64,000 bases of DNA from Seohaeicola saemankumensis (lineage in GTDB: Bacteria > Pseudomonadota > Alphaproteobacteria > Rhodobacterales > Rhodobacteraceae). Positions within the stretch are counted from its first letter, which is position 1. Each line of letters starts with the position of its first letter. The stretch is from assembly GCF_020171285.1 (NCBI RefSeq), contig NZ_JAIUZI010000010.1, positions 62,001 to 126,000 of the forward strand, read 5' to 3'. Below are positions 35,952 to 44,827 of the stretch, piece by piece. Both the position numbers and the translations under genes were made by a program. The notes beneath the pieces are model-generated. The model saw only the letters and a list, made by a program, of their open reading frames with translations, searched no databases and had not been told where the DNA came from.

Positions 35952-38900
35952 TCTTCCGCCGTTTCATCCTGCCGCTGTTCCGCTCGATCTACTTCGTGCT
36001 CTGCTTCGTCGCCACGGTGCTCAGCGTTTGCATCTGGTATTTCGGCCCGATGATCGGGGGCGAGGAATGGCGCCCGCTCGACGGCATCGTCGCCCGTCTG
36101 GTCGCCATCGGCGTCCTCTGGCTGCTGGTGCTCATGCTGATCGGCCTGATCTACTGGCGCCGCCGCGTCCGCGAACGCAAGATGACCGAGGAAATCGCCG
36201 AAGCGGTGGACACCGCCGAACCGGATGATTTCGTCTCCGAGGAAATCGGCGAACTGCGGTCCAAGTTCAAATCCGCCATGGCCGAACTGCGCAAGTCCAA
36301 GAATGGCCGCCGGCACCTGAACGATCTGCCGTGGTACGTGATGATCGGCCCGCCCGGCGCGGGCAAGACCACCGCAATCGTCAATTCCGGCCTCCAGTTC
36401 CCGCTGGCCGAACGCGCCGCCATCGGCGGCGTCGGCGGCACCCGCAACTGCGACTGGTGGTTCACCAACGAGGCGGTGCTGATCGACACCGCCGGGCGCT
36501 ATACCACCCAGGAATCCGATGCCCAGGCCGACAACGCCGCCTGGATCGGCTTCCTTGGGCTGCTCAAGAAATACCGCAAGCGCCAGCCGATCAACGGCGC
36601 CATCATCGCCATCAGCCTGTCGGACCTGTCGCAGCAGGACGAGATGACGCAAAAGGGCCACGCCCAGGCCGTCCGCCGCCGCCTCAGCGAGCTGCGCGAG
36701 AAACTCGGCGTGCGCTTCCCGGTCTACGTGCTCTTTACCAAGGCCGACCTGATCGCGGGTTTCGCCGAATACTTCGATCACCTCGGCAAGGAGGACCGCG
36801 AACAGGTCTGGGGCTTTACCCTGCCGCTTGAGAAAGCCAAATCCGAAACGGGCCCGCTGGCCGCCTTTGACGAGGAATTCGGCGCGCTGCTGGGCCAGCT
36901 GAACGCGCAATCGCTGGAACGGCTACAGACCGAAACCGATCACCAGCGCCGCGCGCTGGTCGCCGGGTTCCCGGCCCAGGTCGCCTCGGTGCGCCGCGTC
37001 GCCCGCGATTTCCTGACCGAGGTGTTCCAGGACAACCGCTATGAACAGCGCCAGATGCTGCGCGGCGTCTACTTCACCTCCGGCACCCAGGAAGGCACTC
37101 CCATCGACCGTCTGATGCTGGGTATGGCGCAGACCTTTGGCATCGGCCGCCAGGCCATCGGCAGCGGTCAGGGCAGCGGCCGCAGCTACTTCCTGACCCG
37201 CCTGTTCGAAGGCGTGATGTTCCCCGAGGCCGGGCTGGTCTCGGCCGATGACAAGGTCGAACGCCGCTACCGCTGGACCCGCCGCATCGCGATAGCCGCC
37301 ACCGTGCTGATCGCGCTGGCCACAGGCGCGCTCTGGGTGCGCAGCTACCTAGGCAACACCACGCTGATCGCCGAAGCCTCGGACAAGGTCGCCGCCTACC
37401 AGGCCGCCGCCGCCAGCCTGCCGCCCAGCCCGGTGGGCGATACCGACCTGCCGCCGGTTGTCGCGGCGCTCAACAACCTGCGCGACCTGCCCGGCAACCC
37501 CGTGCTGGACGATCCCGAACCCCCGCGAGAGGTCACCTATGGCCTCTACCAGGGCGAGGTCATCGGCACCCAGGCCGCCCAGACCTACCGCGCCGCGCTG
37601 AATCAGCGGTTCCTGCCCCGCCTGCTGCTGCGGCTCGAAGAACAGATGTCGGGCAACATGAACAACCCCGATATCCTCTACGAGGCGCTCAAGATCTACC
37701 TGATGCTCGGCCTGCAGGGGCCGATGAACGCCGATCTGGTCAAGGAGTGGATGAACATCGACTGGCAGGTCGCCTATCCCGGCGTGGCCCGCCAGGGCCT
37801 GCGCGACGATCTCGCCAGCCACCTCGACGCGCTCCTGTCGCAACCGATGGAGGAAATCGCCCTGAACGGCCCGCTGGTCGAACAGGTGCAGGGGCTCCTG
37901 TCGGAAATGCCGCTGGCCCAGCGGGTCTACAACGGCATCATCAACAGCCCCCGCGCCACCGCCCTGCCGAAATGGCGGATCACCGACATCGGCGGCCCGG
38001 CAGTCGCGCGGGTGCTGGTGCGTTCCTCGGGCAAACCGCTTAACGACGGGATCGAGGGCATCTTTACCTATGACGGCTTCAACACAGTGTTCCTGCCCGA
38101 GGCGGTCAGCGTCGCCGAACGGGTGCAAAGCGAAAGCTGGGTTCTGGGGCCGCGCAACGAGCTTGACGGCAACCAGAACGCGCTGCTGGCGCTCAGCCGC
38201 GATGTGCTTGATCTCTATTACAACGATTACATCGCGCGCTATGATGCGGTGCTGGCCGATATCGACATCATCCCGATGGAATCGCTCAGCCACGCGGTCG
38301 AGGTCACCAACGTGCTGTCCGGGCCGACCTCGCCCATCGTCAACATCCTGACCGAGATCAGCAACGAGACCAAGCTGACCGAAGACCGGTCGGTCATCAA
38401 CAACGAGGCGCTCAGCCAGGGCGCCTCCACCGTCGCCGCGATCGAGGCGCGCTCGACCCTGTCGATCCAGGGCGAAATCCTGATGGAGGCGCTGCTGTCC
38501 TCCGCCGGCGCCGGAAACGGCGAACCGCCGAAACCGCCCGGCGCCTATGTCGAGGAACGCTTTGCCTGGCTGCACCAGCTGGTCGCCCGGCCCGAAGGCC
38601 AGCCCTCGCAGCTCGACGATCTGATGGGCGTGCTGACGCAGGTCTATCAGGCGCTGAACAAGATGTCGTTTTCCGGCGTCACCTCGGGCGGCGACGGCGG
38701 TCAGGCGATCCTGCAATTCCAGCAGGCCGCCAGCCGCATCGACGGCCCGCTGCAACGCTGGGCCTCGCAGATCACCACCGGGTCATCGGGCATCACCTCC
38801 GAAGGCACCCGCGCCTCGATCAACGCGCGCTGGCAGGCCAGCGTGCTGCCGTTCTGCGAACAGGCGCTCGACAACCGCTACCCGTTCAACCGCCGCGCCC

Positions 38901-39514
38901 GCGCCGACGTCGCGATGCAGGACTTTGCCAAGCTCTTTGCGCCCGGCGGGCTGATCGACGGGTTCTTCAACGAAAACCTGGTGAAATTTGTCGACACCCG
39001 CACCCGGCCCTGGACCTGGAAACGGGTCAACGACGTCGATCTCGGCATCTCGCAGGCGGTGCTGCAACAGATGCAATATGCCGCCGAAATCCGCGATGCC
39101 TTCTTCACCGCCGGCCCGGTGCCCGCCGTTCAGTTCCAGATCACGCCAGAGGCGCTCGACCCCAAGGCAAAATCGGTAACGCTGGAAATCGACGGCCAGC
39201 AGGTCGCCTTTGCCCATCGCGGCGGCCAGCCGAACCCGGTTGCGGTGACATGGCCCGGCTCCGTCGGACTGGCCCGCGTCACCTTCGAGCCGTCGAAGAA
39301 GAACATCGAAAGCCGCCTGTCCAAGGACGGCCCCTGGGCCTGGTTCCGGCTGCTGGACGCCGCCGAGGTGCGCCGCACCAACGTCTCGGACCGCAAGCGG
39401 GTGATCTTCAACATCGGTGGCCGGATCGCCATCTTCCAACTGCAATCGGGCTCGGTGCTGAACCCCTTTGCCCTGCCGGCACTGTCCAAGTTCAGCTGCC
39501 CCAAGTCGCTTTGA
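35948..39514 (+). CDS. tssM: T6SS inner-membrane protein TssM (IcmF)
   Basis: 1188 residues, full size. Two N-terminal membrane helices (within about 1-75), then a cytoplasmic NTPase-like domain with Walker A GPPGAGKTT at about 134-142, 'LIDTAGRYTTQ' and 'RRRLSELREKLGVRFPVYVLFTKAD', a third helix near 445, and a long periplasmic region ending in a domain with 'AFAHRGGQPNPVAVTWPG' and 'WAWFRLLDAAEV'. It starts inside tssL and ends overlapping tagF. It bridges the two membranes; no TssJ partner gene is seen. Confidence 0.96.
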   Translation: MIFRRFILPLFRSIYFVLCFVATVLSVCIWYFGPMIGGEEWRPLDGIVARLVAIGVLWLLVLMLIGLIYWRRRVRERKMTEEIAEAVDTAEPDDFVSEEIGELRSKFKSAMAELRKSKNGRRHLNDLPWYVMIGPPGAGKTTAIVNSGLQFPLAERAAIGGVGGTRNCDWWFTNEAVLIDTAGRYTTQESDAQADNAAWIGFLGLLKKYRKRQPINGAIIAISLSDLSQQDEMTQKGHAQAVRRRLSELREKLGVRFPVYVLFTKADLIAGFAEYFDHLGKEDREQVWGFTLPLEKAKSETGPLAAFDEEFGALLGQLNAQSLERLQTETDHQRRALVAGFPAQVASVRRVARDFLTEVFQDNRYEQRQMLRGVYFTSGTQEGTPIDRLMLGMAQTFGIGRQAIGSGQGSGRSYFLTRLFEGVMFPEAGLVSADDKVERRYRWTRRIAIAATVLIALATGALWVRSYLGNTTLIAEASDKVAAYQAAAASLPPSPVGDTDLPPVVAALNNLRDLPGNPVLDDPEPPREVTYGLYQGEVIGTQAAQTYRAALNQRFLPRLLLRLEEQMSGNMNNPDILYEALKIYLMLGLQGPMNADLVKEWMNIDWQVAYPGVARQGLRDDLASHLDALLSQPMEEIALNGPLVEQVQGLLSEMPLAQRVYNGIINSPRATALPKWRITDIGGPAVARVLVRSSGKPLNDGIEGIFTYDGFNTVFLPEAVSVAERVQSESWVLGPRNELDGNQNALLALSRDVLDLYYNDYIARYDAVLADIDIIPMESLSHAVEVTNVLSGPTSPIVNILTEISNETKLTEDRSVINNEALSQGASTVAAIEARSTLSIQGEILMEALLSSAGAGNGEPPKPPGAYVEERFAWLHQLVARPEGQPSQLDDLMGVLTQVYQALNKMSFSGVTSGGDGGQAILQFQQAASRIDGPLQRWASQITTGSSGITSEGTRASINARWQASVLPFCEQALDNRYPFNRRARADVAMQDFAKLFAPGGLIDGFFNENLVKFVDTRTRPWTWKRVNDVDLGISQAVLQQMQYAAEIRDAFFTAGPVPAVQFQITPEALDPKAKSVTLEIDGQQVAFAHRGGQPNPVAVTWPGSVGLARVTFEPSKKNIESRLSKDGPWAWFRLLDAAEVRRTNVSDRKRVIFNIGGRIAIFQLQSGSVLNPFALPALSKFSCPKSL

Positions 39515-40194
39515 TGCCGGACGGGATCGGAGCCTTCGGCAAGATGCCAAGCACGGGCGACTTCTTTCGCCTGAATGCCCCGCCGGGCTTTGTCCGGGCC
39601 TGGGACGGCTGGCTGCAACAGGCCATGCTCGACGGGCAGGGGGCTCTGGGGCCGGGGTGGGACGCGGCCTATATGTCCGCCCCGATCTGGCGGTTCACCC
39701 TGTCCGCCGGGCTGGCCGGCCCGCACAAGGCGCAGGGCGTGCTGATGCCTTCGGTGGACCGCGTCGGGCGGCGGTTTCCGCTGACGCTGATGAGGGCGCT
39801 CGACACCCCCGGTCCGGCCCCGCACGACCACTTCACCGCCGAGCCGCTGTTCGAACGGCTCGAGGACCTCGCGCTTGCCGCGCTCGAGGATTCTATGACG
39901 CGCGACCGGCTGGACCGCGACCTGGCGCAGATCGCGCCGCCGCCGCCGCGTGATCCCGCGCCGCTGCGTGCCGCCGCCGGCGCCTGGGTGATGACCGGCG
40001 CGGACCCCACCGCGCTGCTGCCCGACCTCGCCTCGGCCCTGCTGACGCAATCGTACCCGTCGCTCAGCCTCTGGTCCGCCGTGGTCCATGGCACGCCCAG
40101 GCTGATGCTCTGTCCCGGTCTGCCGCAGGGGCCATCGGTGCCCGCGCTTTTCGACCTGACCGCGCCACTCTGGCAAGAGGCCCGCCCGATATGA
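39514..40194 (+). CDS. tagF: T6SS regulator TagF
   Basis: 226 residues from the ATG that overlaps the tssM stop. 'IGAFGKMPSTGDFFRLNAPPGFVRAWDGWLQ' is the characteristic TagF N-terminus, and 'PSVDRVGRRFPLTLM' follows. TagF is a negative post-translational regulator that counters the PpkA/FHA activation route; in Pseudomonas it binds Fha. Overlap with pppA (four bases) indicates a coupled control cassette. It is a single-domain TagF, not fused to a phosphatase. Confidence 0.94.
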   Translation: MPDGIGAFGKMPSTGDFFRLNAPPGFVRAWDGWLQQAMLDGQGALGPGWDAAYMSAPIWRFTLSAGLAGPHKAQGVLMPSVDRVGRRFPLTLMRALDTPGPAPHDHFTAEPLFERLEDLALAALEDSMTRDRLDRDLAQIAPPPPRDPAPLRAAAGAWVMTGADPTALLPDLASALLTQSYPSLSLWSAVVHGTPRLMLCPGLPQGPSVPALFDLTAPLWQEARPI

Positions 40195-40904
40195 CCCCCT
40201 ACCGCTACAACGTGCAGACCCACGTCGGCCTGCGCCGCAAGGTAAACGAAGACGCGGTGCTGGCGCTGCCCGATCACAACATCTGGGTGGTGTCCGATGG
40301 CATGGGCGGGCATGACGCGGGCGATCTGGCCAGCCGCCTGATCACCGATGCCATCGCCATGATCCCGGCGGGTCTCGCCCCCACCGACCGCATGCATGCG
40401 CTGCGCGACGCCATCCAGTCCGCCCACCGCGCCATCCTGGCCGAGGCGCAGGCGCGCGGGCGCGGCGTGATCGGCGCGACCGTGGTCGCGCTGATGATCT
40501 CCAACAGCCATTTTGTCGTTCTGTGGGCTGGTGACAGCCGCATCTACCGCCTGCGCGCGGGCCAGATCGAATTGCTGACCACCGACCATTCGGCGGTGGC
40601 CGCGATGGTCGCCAGCGGCCAGCTCAGCTGGGACGAGGCCGACCAGCATCCGCAGTCCAATACCATCACCCGCGCCGTCGGCGTCGGCGAGGAACTCGAC
40701 CTCGACAAGGTCCGGGGCGAGGTGCAGCCGGGCGACCGGTTCCTGATCTGCTCCGACGGGCTGACCAAATACGCGACCTTCTCGATCCTGCGGCGAATCC
40801 TTTCCTCCGCACCGATCGAGACCGTCACGGATCAGCTGACCCAGGTGGCGCTGGCGGGCGGCGGCGCCGACAACATCTCGGTCATCGTGGTGGACGTGCA
40901 ATAA
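40191..40904 (+). CDS. pppA: T6SS PP2C-family protein phosphatase PppA
   Basis: 237 residues with the PP2C metal motifs: 'RKVNEDAVL', 'VVSDGMGGHDAGDLAS', 'WAGDSRIYRLR', 'LLICSDGLTKYA'-type segment and the final 'GADNISVIVV'. It removes the phosphate placed by PpkA on the FHA-binding target and switches the system off. It is cytoplasmic, lacking a membrane segment, and is coupled to tagF. Confidence 0.95.
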   Translation: MTPYRYNVQTHVGLRRKVNEDAVLALPDHNIWVVSDGMGGHDAGDLASRLITDAIAMIPAGLAPTDRMHALRDAIQSAHRAILAEAQARGRGVIGATVVALMISNSHFVVLWAGDSRIYRLRAGQIELLTTDHSAVAAMVASGQLSWDEADQHPQSNTITRAVGVGEELDLDKVRGEVQPGDRFLICSDGLTKYATFSILRRILSSAPIETVTDQLTQVALAGGGADNISVIVVDVQ

Positions 40905-40957
40905 AGCCGCCCGGTTTGTGCTATACTGGCATCACACGCACGGGGGATGACACGGCC

Positions 40958-41836
40958 ATGGCACAGTTTCGCAATCCTGACGCGCTGGTCTCGACCGACT
41001 GGCTGGCGCAGCATCTCGACGACCTCGACCTGCGGCTGTTCGACTGCACAACCTATCTCGAATTCGATGACACCGGCGACAGCCCCTACCGCGTTGTCAG
41101 CGGGCGGGCGAATTATGACGCCGGCCACATCCCCGGCGCCGGCTATCTAGACCTGCAGGCCGACCTGTCGATGCCCGACAGCCGCTACCGTTTCACCCTG
41201 CCGACGCCGGACCGGGCCGCCCGTGCCTTTGCCCGCGCCGGTGTCGGCGACGGCATGCATGTGGTGCTTTACAGCTGCACCACCATGCCATGGGCCACGC
41301 GGATCTGGTGGATGCTGCGCTGGCTCGGCTTCGACAATGTCTCGGTGCTGGACGGAGGCTACCAGAAATGGATCGCCGAAGGCCGCCCCACCACCACCGT
41401 CCCCGGCGGCTACCAACCGGCGATCTACCTGACACCAACCCCCCGCCCCGAGGTCTTTGTCACCAGCGCCAATGTGCTCGCCGGGATCGGGCAGAGTGCG
41501 ATCTGCACCATCAACGCGCTGGGCCGCGACCTGTACGCGGGCGAAAACACCCGCTATGGCCGCCCCGGCCGCGTCCCCGGCAGCGTCAATGTCCCGGCGC
41601 TGGAACTGACAGACCCGGATACCCACGAACTGCTGCCGCCCGACCGGCTGGCGCAGATCTTTGCCGATGTCGGCGCCGACCCGGACAAACAGCACATCAC
41701 CTATTGCGGCGGCGGCATCTTTGCTACGCTGGACGCCTTCGTGCTGCACCAGCTCGGCCATGACCGGGTCGCGGTCTATGACAACTCGATGAGCGAATGG
41801 GCCACCCAGCCCGCGCTGCCGATGGAAACCGATTAA
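40958..41836 (+). CDS. Rhodanese-like sulfurtransferase, two-domain
   Basis: 292 residues from ATG 40958, giving the usual 'VSTDWLAQHLDDLDLRLFDC' start. An N-terminal inactive rhodanese domain (about 1-145) and a C-terminal one (about 160-292) with the likely catalytic Cys250 in YCGGGIFAT. The active loop differs from the CRxG of classical enzymes and from the CGSGVTA of mercaptopyruvate sulfurtransferases, so the sulfur donor is uncertain. It sits between pppA and ppkA; a T6SS role is not suggested by sequence. Confidence 0.85.
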   Translation: MAQFRNPDALVSTDWLAQHLDDLDLRLFDCTTYLEFDDTGDSPYRVVSGRANYDAGHIPGAGYLDLQADLSMPDSRYRFTLPTPDRAARAFARAGVGDGMHVVLYSCTTMPWATRIWWMLRWLGFDNVSVLDGGYQKWIAEGRPTTTVPGGYQPAIYLTPTPRPEVFVTSANVLAGIGQSAICTINALGRDLYAGENTRYGRPGRVPGSVNVPALELTDPDTHELLPPDRLAQIFADVGADPDKQHITYCGGGIFATLDAFVLHQLGHDRVAVYDNSMSEWATQPALPMETD

Positions 41837-41847
41837 GGCCGGGCGCT

Positions 41848-44037
41848 TCAGGGCTTGGCCGTCACCAGCAACCGGCTGTCCAGCGACAGGATGCTGTCGG
41901 CATCGGTCTCGTAATAGGCCTGCAGCGCTTCGGCGTATCCCACCGCCGATTCCGAGGTCGGGCGCAGCCCGTCGAACAGTGGCCGCGTCGAATGCAGGAC
42001 GATCACCTTGCTCTTGCCCAGCGTGCTGTCATCGACCCGGAACGCCAGCCCGCCATTCTGCGCCGATTGCTCCAGGCTATAGGCCACCCGCACCGGAATC
42101 TCGCCCTCCGCGCCGCCGCGCAGGTCGCTGACGGCATTGCTCTGCCGGTTCAGGTTCGGCAGCAGGTGAAACACGTTGCCCGACACATCCAGGATCGACA
42201 CCGTCAAAAAGCCGTCGGTGACATCGCCCGGCAACACCACGTCGATCACCGGGTTCTCACCGACAAAGAACCGTCCCGACGGATTGGGCTCGTCGCGGTC
42301 ACCAACGGTGAACGCCACGCCGATGCCGCCCGGAGGCGCCTCCGGCAGGTGGCTTTCGATCAGGCACAGGGCCGGGTTCAGAACTTCGACATCCAGCACG
42401 ATCTTGCGTTCGCCCACCAGCGCCCGCAGCGCGTCGAACAGCGCGATCCGGGTGGTGGTGTCGGCCACCTTGCCGGTCACCGTCACGCTCGCGTCGGGGC
42501 CATATCCGGTCGCGCCGACCGCGCCCCGGGCCAGCGGCCCGCAGTCGGCCCGCGCACGCAACAGCGCGGCGACCTCGGCAGGATCCAGAAACACCTGCTC
42601 CAGCGTGATGCGCGCGGCGCCCTCCAGCGCCCCGGGCAGCCCGTCGCCAAACCGCGCCTCCAGCCGCTCCGACACCGCCGCATCCGCCGTGCGCCCGGTC
42701 AGCTGCGCCCGGTTGCCGCTGATCACCAGCCGCCAGCTGTCCAGCCCGCCCAGCGCCGTCACCGTCTCCAGCACGTCCGCGCCCCAGCTGTCGGCAATCT
42801 CGCCCGTCGCCAGCGTCAGGTCGGCCTGCCCGCCCCGGTCGGCGACCAGCGCGGCCAGCGCATCGCGGCTGGTCTCTGACGGCATGTTCCCGATGGCGCG
42901 CAGCGGGCCGCCGTCAGGCTGTTCCAGGATCAGGGTAAATGGGTCGGCCACCGGGTAGCGCGGCCCGACAAGCCGGTCCAGCGCACCGCTGAAATACGCC
43001 CCGGCCCCCAGCGCCGCGATCAGCACAACCGCCAGCACCGCCATCATCCCGCCGCGTGACTTGCCGGTGCGCTCTACCGTCGGCGGCGCAGCCGGGGCAG
43101 GGTCCGCGACCGGCTCCGGCTTGGCTCGTGGCGGCAGCGAAATCACCGTCGCGTCGTCGTCGTCGTCGTCGTCGTCATCGGCGTCAACCTGCGCCGCTGT
43201 CTCGGGCGCGGCCGCAGGGTTGTCCAGAAACGCCAGAACAGCCGAGGCGCTGGGCATCCGCCGCTCCGGGTCCGGTTCGGTCATCCGGTCGATCAGTGTC
43301 TTCAGCGGCTCCGGCACGCCCGTGGTGTCCAGCGGCTCGGACTTGCGTTGCACCACTTCCATCGGGTTGTTGCCGATATCCGGCTTTGCCCCCCGGAAAT
43401 TGGCCAGCAGCAGCGCCCCCAGCGAATAGATATCGGTGCGCGCGTCGGTCTGCCCGTTCAGCTGCTCGGGCGCGGCATAGGCGTATTTGCCGGCGAATTC
43501 GTTGCCCACGATGGTCTCGGCGCCTGGTTTGGTATCCTTGGCGATGCCAAAGTCGATGATCACCGCCTGCGCCGGATCGCCGCCGCGCAGGATGATGTTG
43601 TCGGGGCTCAGGTCGCGGTGCACGATGTGGCGGGCGTGGGCCGCCTGCAGCCCCTCGGCCACCCGCCGGCATACCGTCAGCAGATCCTCGGCGCTCATCG
43701 GCCCCTGTTTCAGCTTCTTGTCCAGCCCGGGCCCCTCGACATAGTCCATCAACAGATAGACATGGCCGTCCGCCGTGCGGCTGTTCTCGGAATAGCGCAC
43801 CACCGCATCGTGGCGCACCTCGCGGATCTCCTCTTCGCGGGTCAGCAGCACGAGGTAGTCGTCGTTGCCCGAAAACTCCTCCTTGAGCATCTTCAGCGCC
43901 ACCAGCCGCCCGGAAATCTCGCTGCGCGCCTTGTACACGTCCGAGGTGCCGCCACGGCCCAGGATCTGTTCGATCCGATAGGTGTTATTGACCAGATCGC
44001 CGGGCTGAAAGGCATCGCCGGGGCGGGATTCAATCAT
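41848..44037 (-). CDS. ppkA: T6SS Ser/Thr protein kinase PpkA with periplasmic DUF4384-type module
   Basis: 729 residues from ATG 44037 (GGGGAGG five bases upstream; an upstream start would add seven residues). The kinase domain (about 15-272) has the loop 'LGRGGTSDVYKA', Lys49, catalytic Asp142 in HRDLSPDN, DFG at 162-164 and 'APEQLNG'. A run of nine aspartates (287-295) leads to 'DATVIS', then a membrane helix (331-352). The periplasmic part has a BON-like region and a DUF4384-like domain (about 575-705; 'VSILDVSGNVFHLLPN', 'RPLFDGLRP'), similar to the TonB-like protein at 7604. It should phosphorylate TssL or Fha to trigger assembly, sensing an envelope signal with its outer module. Confidence 0.92.
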   Translation of the reverse strand: MIESRPGDAFQPGDLVNNTYRIEQILGRGGTSDVYKARSEISGRLVALKMLKEEFSGNDDYLVLLTREEEIREVRHDAVVRYSENSRTADGHVYLLMDYVEGPGLDKKLKQGPMSAEDLLTVCRRVAEGLQAAHARHIVHRDLSPDNIILRGGDPAQAVIIDFGIAKDTKPGAETIVGNEFAGKYAYAAPEQLNGQTDARTDIYSLGALLLANFRGAKPDIGNNPMEVVQRKSEPLDTTGVPEPLKTLIDRMTEPDPERRMPSASAVLAFLDNPAAAPETAAQVDADDDDDDDDDATVISLPPRAKPEPVADPAPAAPPTVERTGKSRGGMMAVLAVVLIAALGAGAYFSGALDRLVGPRYPVADPFTLILEQPDGGPLRAIGNMPSETSRDALAALVADRGGQADLTLATGEIADSWGADVLETVTALGGLDSWRLVISGNRAQLTGRTADAAVSERLEARFGDGLPGALEGAARITLEQVFLDPAEVAALLRARADCGPLARGAVGATGYGPDASVTVTGKVADTTTRIALFDALRALVGERKIVLDVEVLNPALCLIESHLPEAPPGGIGVAFTVGDRDEPNPSGRFFVGENPVIDVVLPGDVTDGFLTVSILDVSGNVFHLLPNLNRQSNAVSDLRGGAEGEIPVRVAYSLEQSAQNGGLAFRVDDSTLGKSKVIVLHSTRPLFDGLRPTSESAVGYAEALQAYYETDADSILSLDSRLLVTAKP

Positions 44038-44082
44038 GGCGCCCTCCCCGGCGGCCAAGCGTGTCAGGGGCAGGCAGCGGGA

Positions 44083-44664
44083 TTATCCCAGCGCCTGGAA
44101 CTCGACCCGGCGGTTTTCATCGCCACGCGGATCGGCGGTGTTGTAGGGCGCGCTTTCGCCCATGCCGATGGCCTTCAGCCGCGTATCCGCGATGCCGCAG
44201 TCGCTGACCAGGTGGCGCTTGACCTCCTCGGCCCGCAGCAGCGACAGCCGCTCGTTGTACTGGGCGCTGCCAGAGCTGTCGGTGTGGCCGATGATCTGGA
44301 ACACCGCCACGTCGACCGACTGCATCACCTGGCACAGGGTCGCCAGCTTCGGCTTCTGGTCATCGCGCAGCGCCGCGCTGTCGAAGTCAAAGGCGATCTG
44401 GATGTTGACCTGTTCGGATTTGTCCACCGCGCTATAGGCCGGCTCTTCGGCCGCCGCCACTGTGGTGGTATCGGTCGCGCTGTCGGTGGTGGCCGCGCCC
44501 TGATCGCCCGACGGCACGATCACCAGCCCCCGTGTCTTCTGCTTCTTGAACGCTTCGGCCATTTCCTCGGCCGTCATCTCGCCGGTGTTCTGCGCCGTCA
44601 CGGCGACGGGGGCGGACAGGCAGGCCGCAATCAAAAGGGTCGCGAGGCGGTTCGTTCGGGACAT
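44083..44664 (-). CDS. OmpA-family periplasmic/outer-membrane protein
   Basis: 193 residues from ATG 44664, preceded by GGAGGG. Signal peptide (LATLLIAACLSAPVAVTA), a short acidic linker with 'EEMAEAFKKQKTRGLVIV' and an OmpA C-terminal domain ('VNIQIAFDFDSAAL', 'IIGHTDSSGSAQYNERLSLLRA', 'GDENRRVEF'). It precedes ppkA by 45 bases on the same strand and probably shares its transcript. It could supply the peptidoglycan-binding input near the kinase's periplasmic domain, or replace part of the missing TssJ-type anchoring. Confidence 0.9.
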   Translation of the reverse strand: MSRTNRLATLLIAACLSAPVAVTAQNTGEMTAEEMAEAFKKQKTRGLVIVPSGDQGAATTDSATDTTTVAAAEEPAYSAVDKSEQVNIQIAFDFDSAALRDDQKPKLATLCQVMQSVDVAVFQIIGHTDSSGSAQYNERLSLLRAEEVKRHLVSDCGIADTRLKAIGMGESAPYNTADPRGDENRRVEFQALG

Positions 44665-44709
44665 GGGGCGCCCTCCGCTGATAATGAATTTCTGAACTGT
44701 CAGGAAAAG

Positions 44710-44736
44710 CTTATACCACACCCCCTGGCCCGACAA
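44710..44736 (-). promoter_or_regulatory. Possible promoter of the ompA-ppkA transcript
   Basis: Read on the minus strand, TTGTCG and TATAAG are 15 bases apart, about 46 bases before the OmpA-family start codon. The spacing is short for a sigma-70 promoter, so this is a weak call. Confidence 0.25.
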
Positions 44737-44827
44737 CGGTTTTGCGGATGGTCGCCACCCGACCAGAAACCGCTTTACTCCGCCGTACCGAACGGGCTGA
44801 AATGGCCCCGTCACGCAGGGAGATAAA

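Noticed and set aside
40958..41836. Rhodanese gene as a T6SS effector or immunity gene
   Set aside because: It is a normal two-domain sulfurtransferase with no signal, no effector marker and no paired immunity-type gene.
43153..43173. Seven GTC repeats as a phase-variation tract in ppkA
   Set aside because: Trinucleotide slippage would only change the number of aspartates, not the frame.
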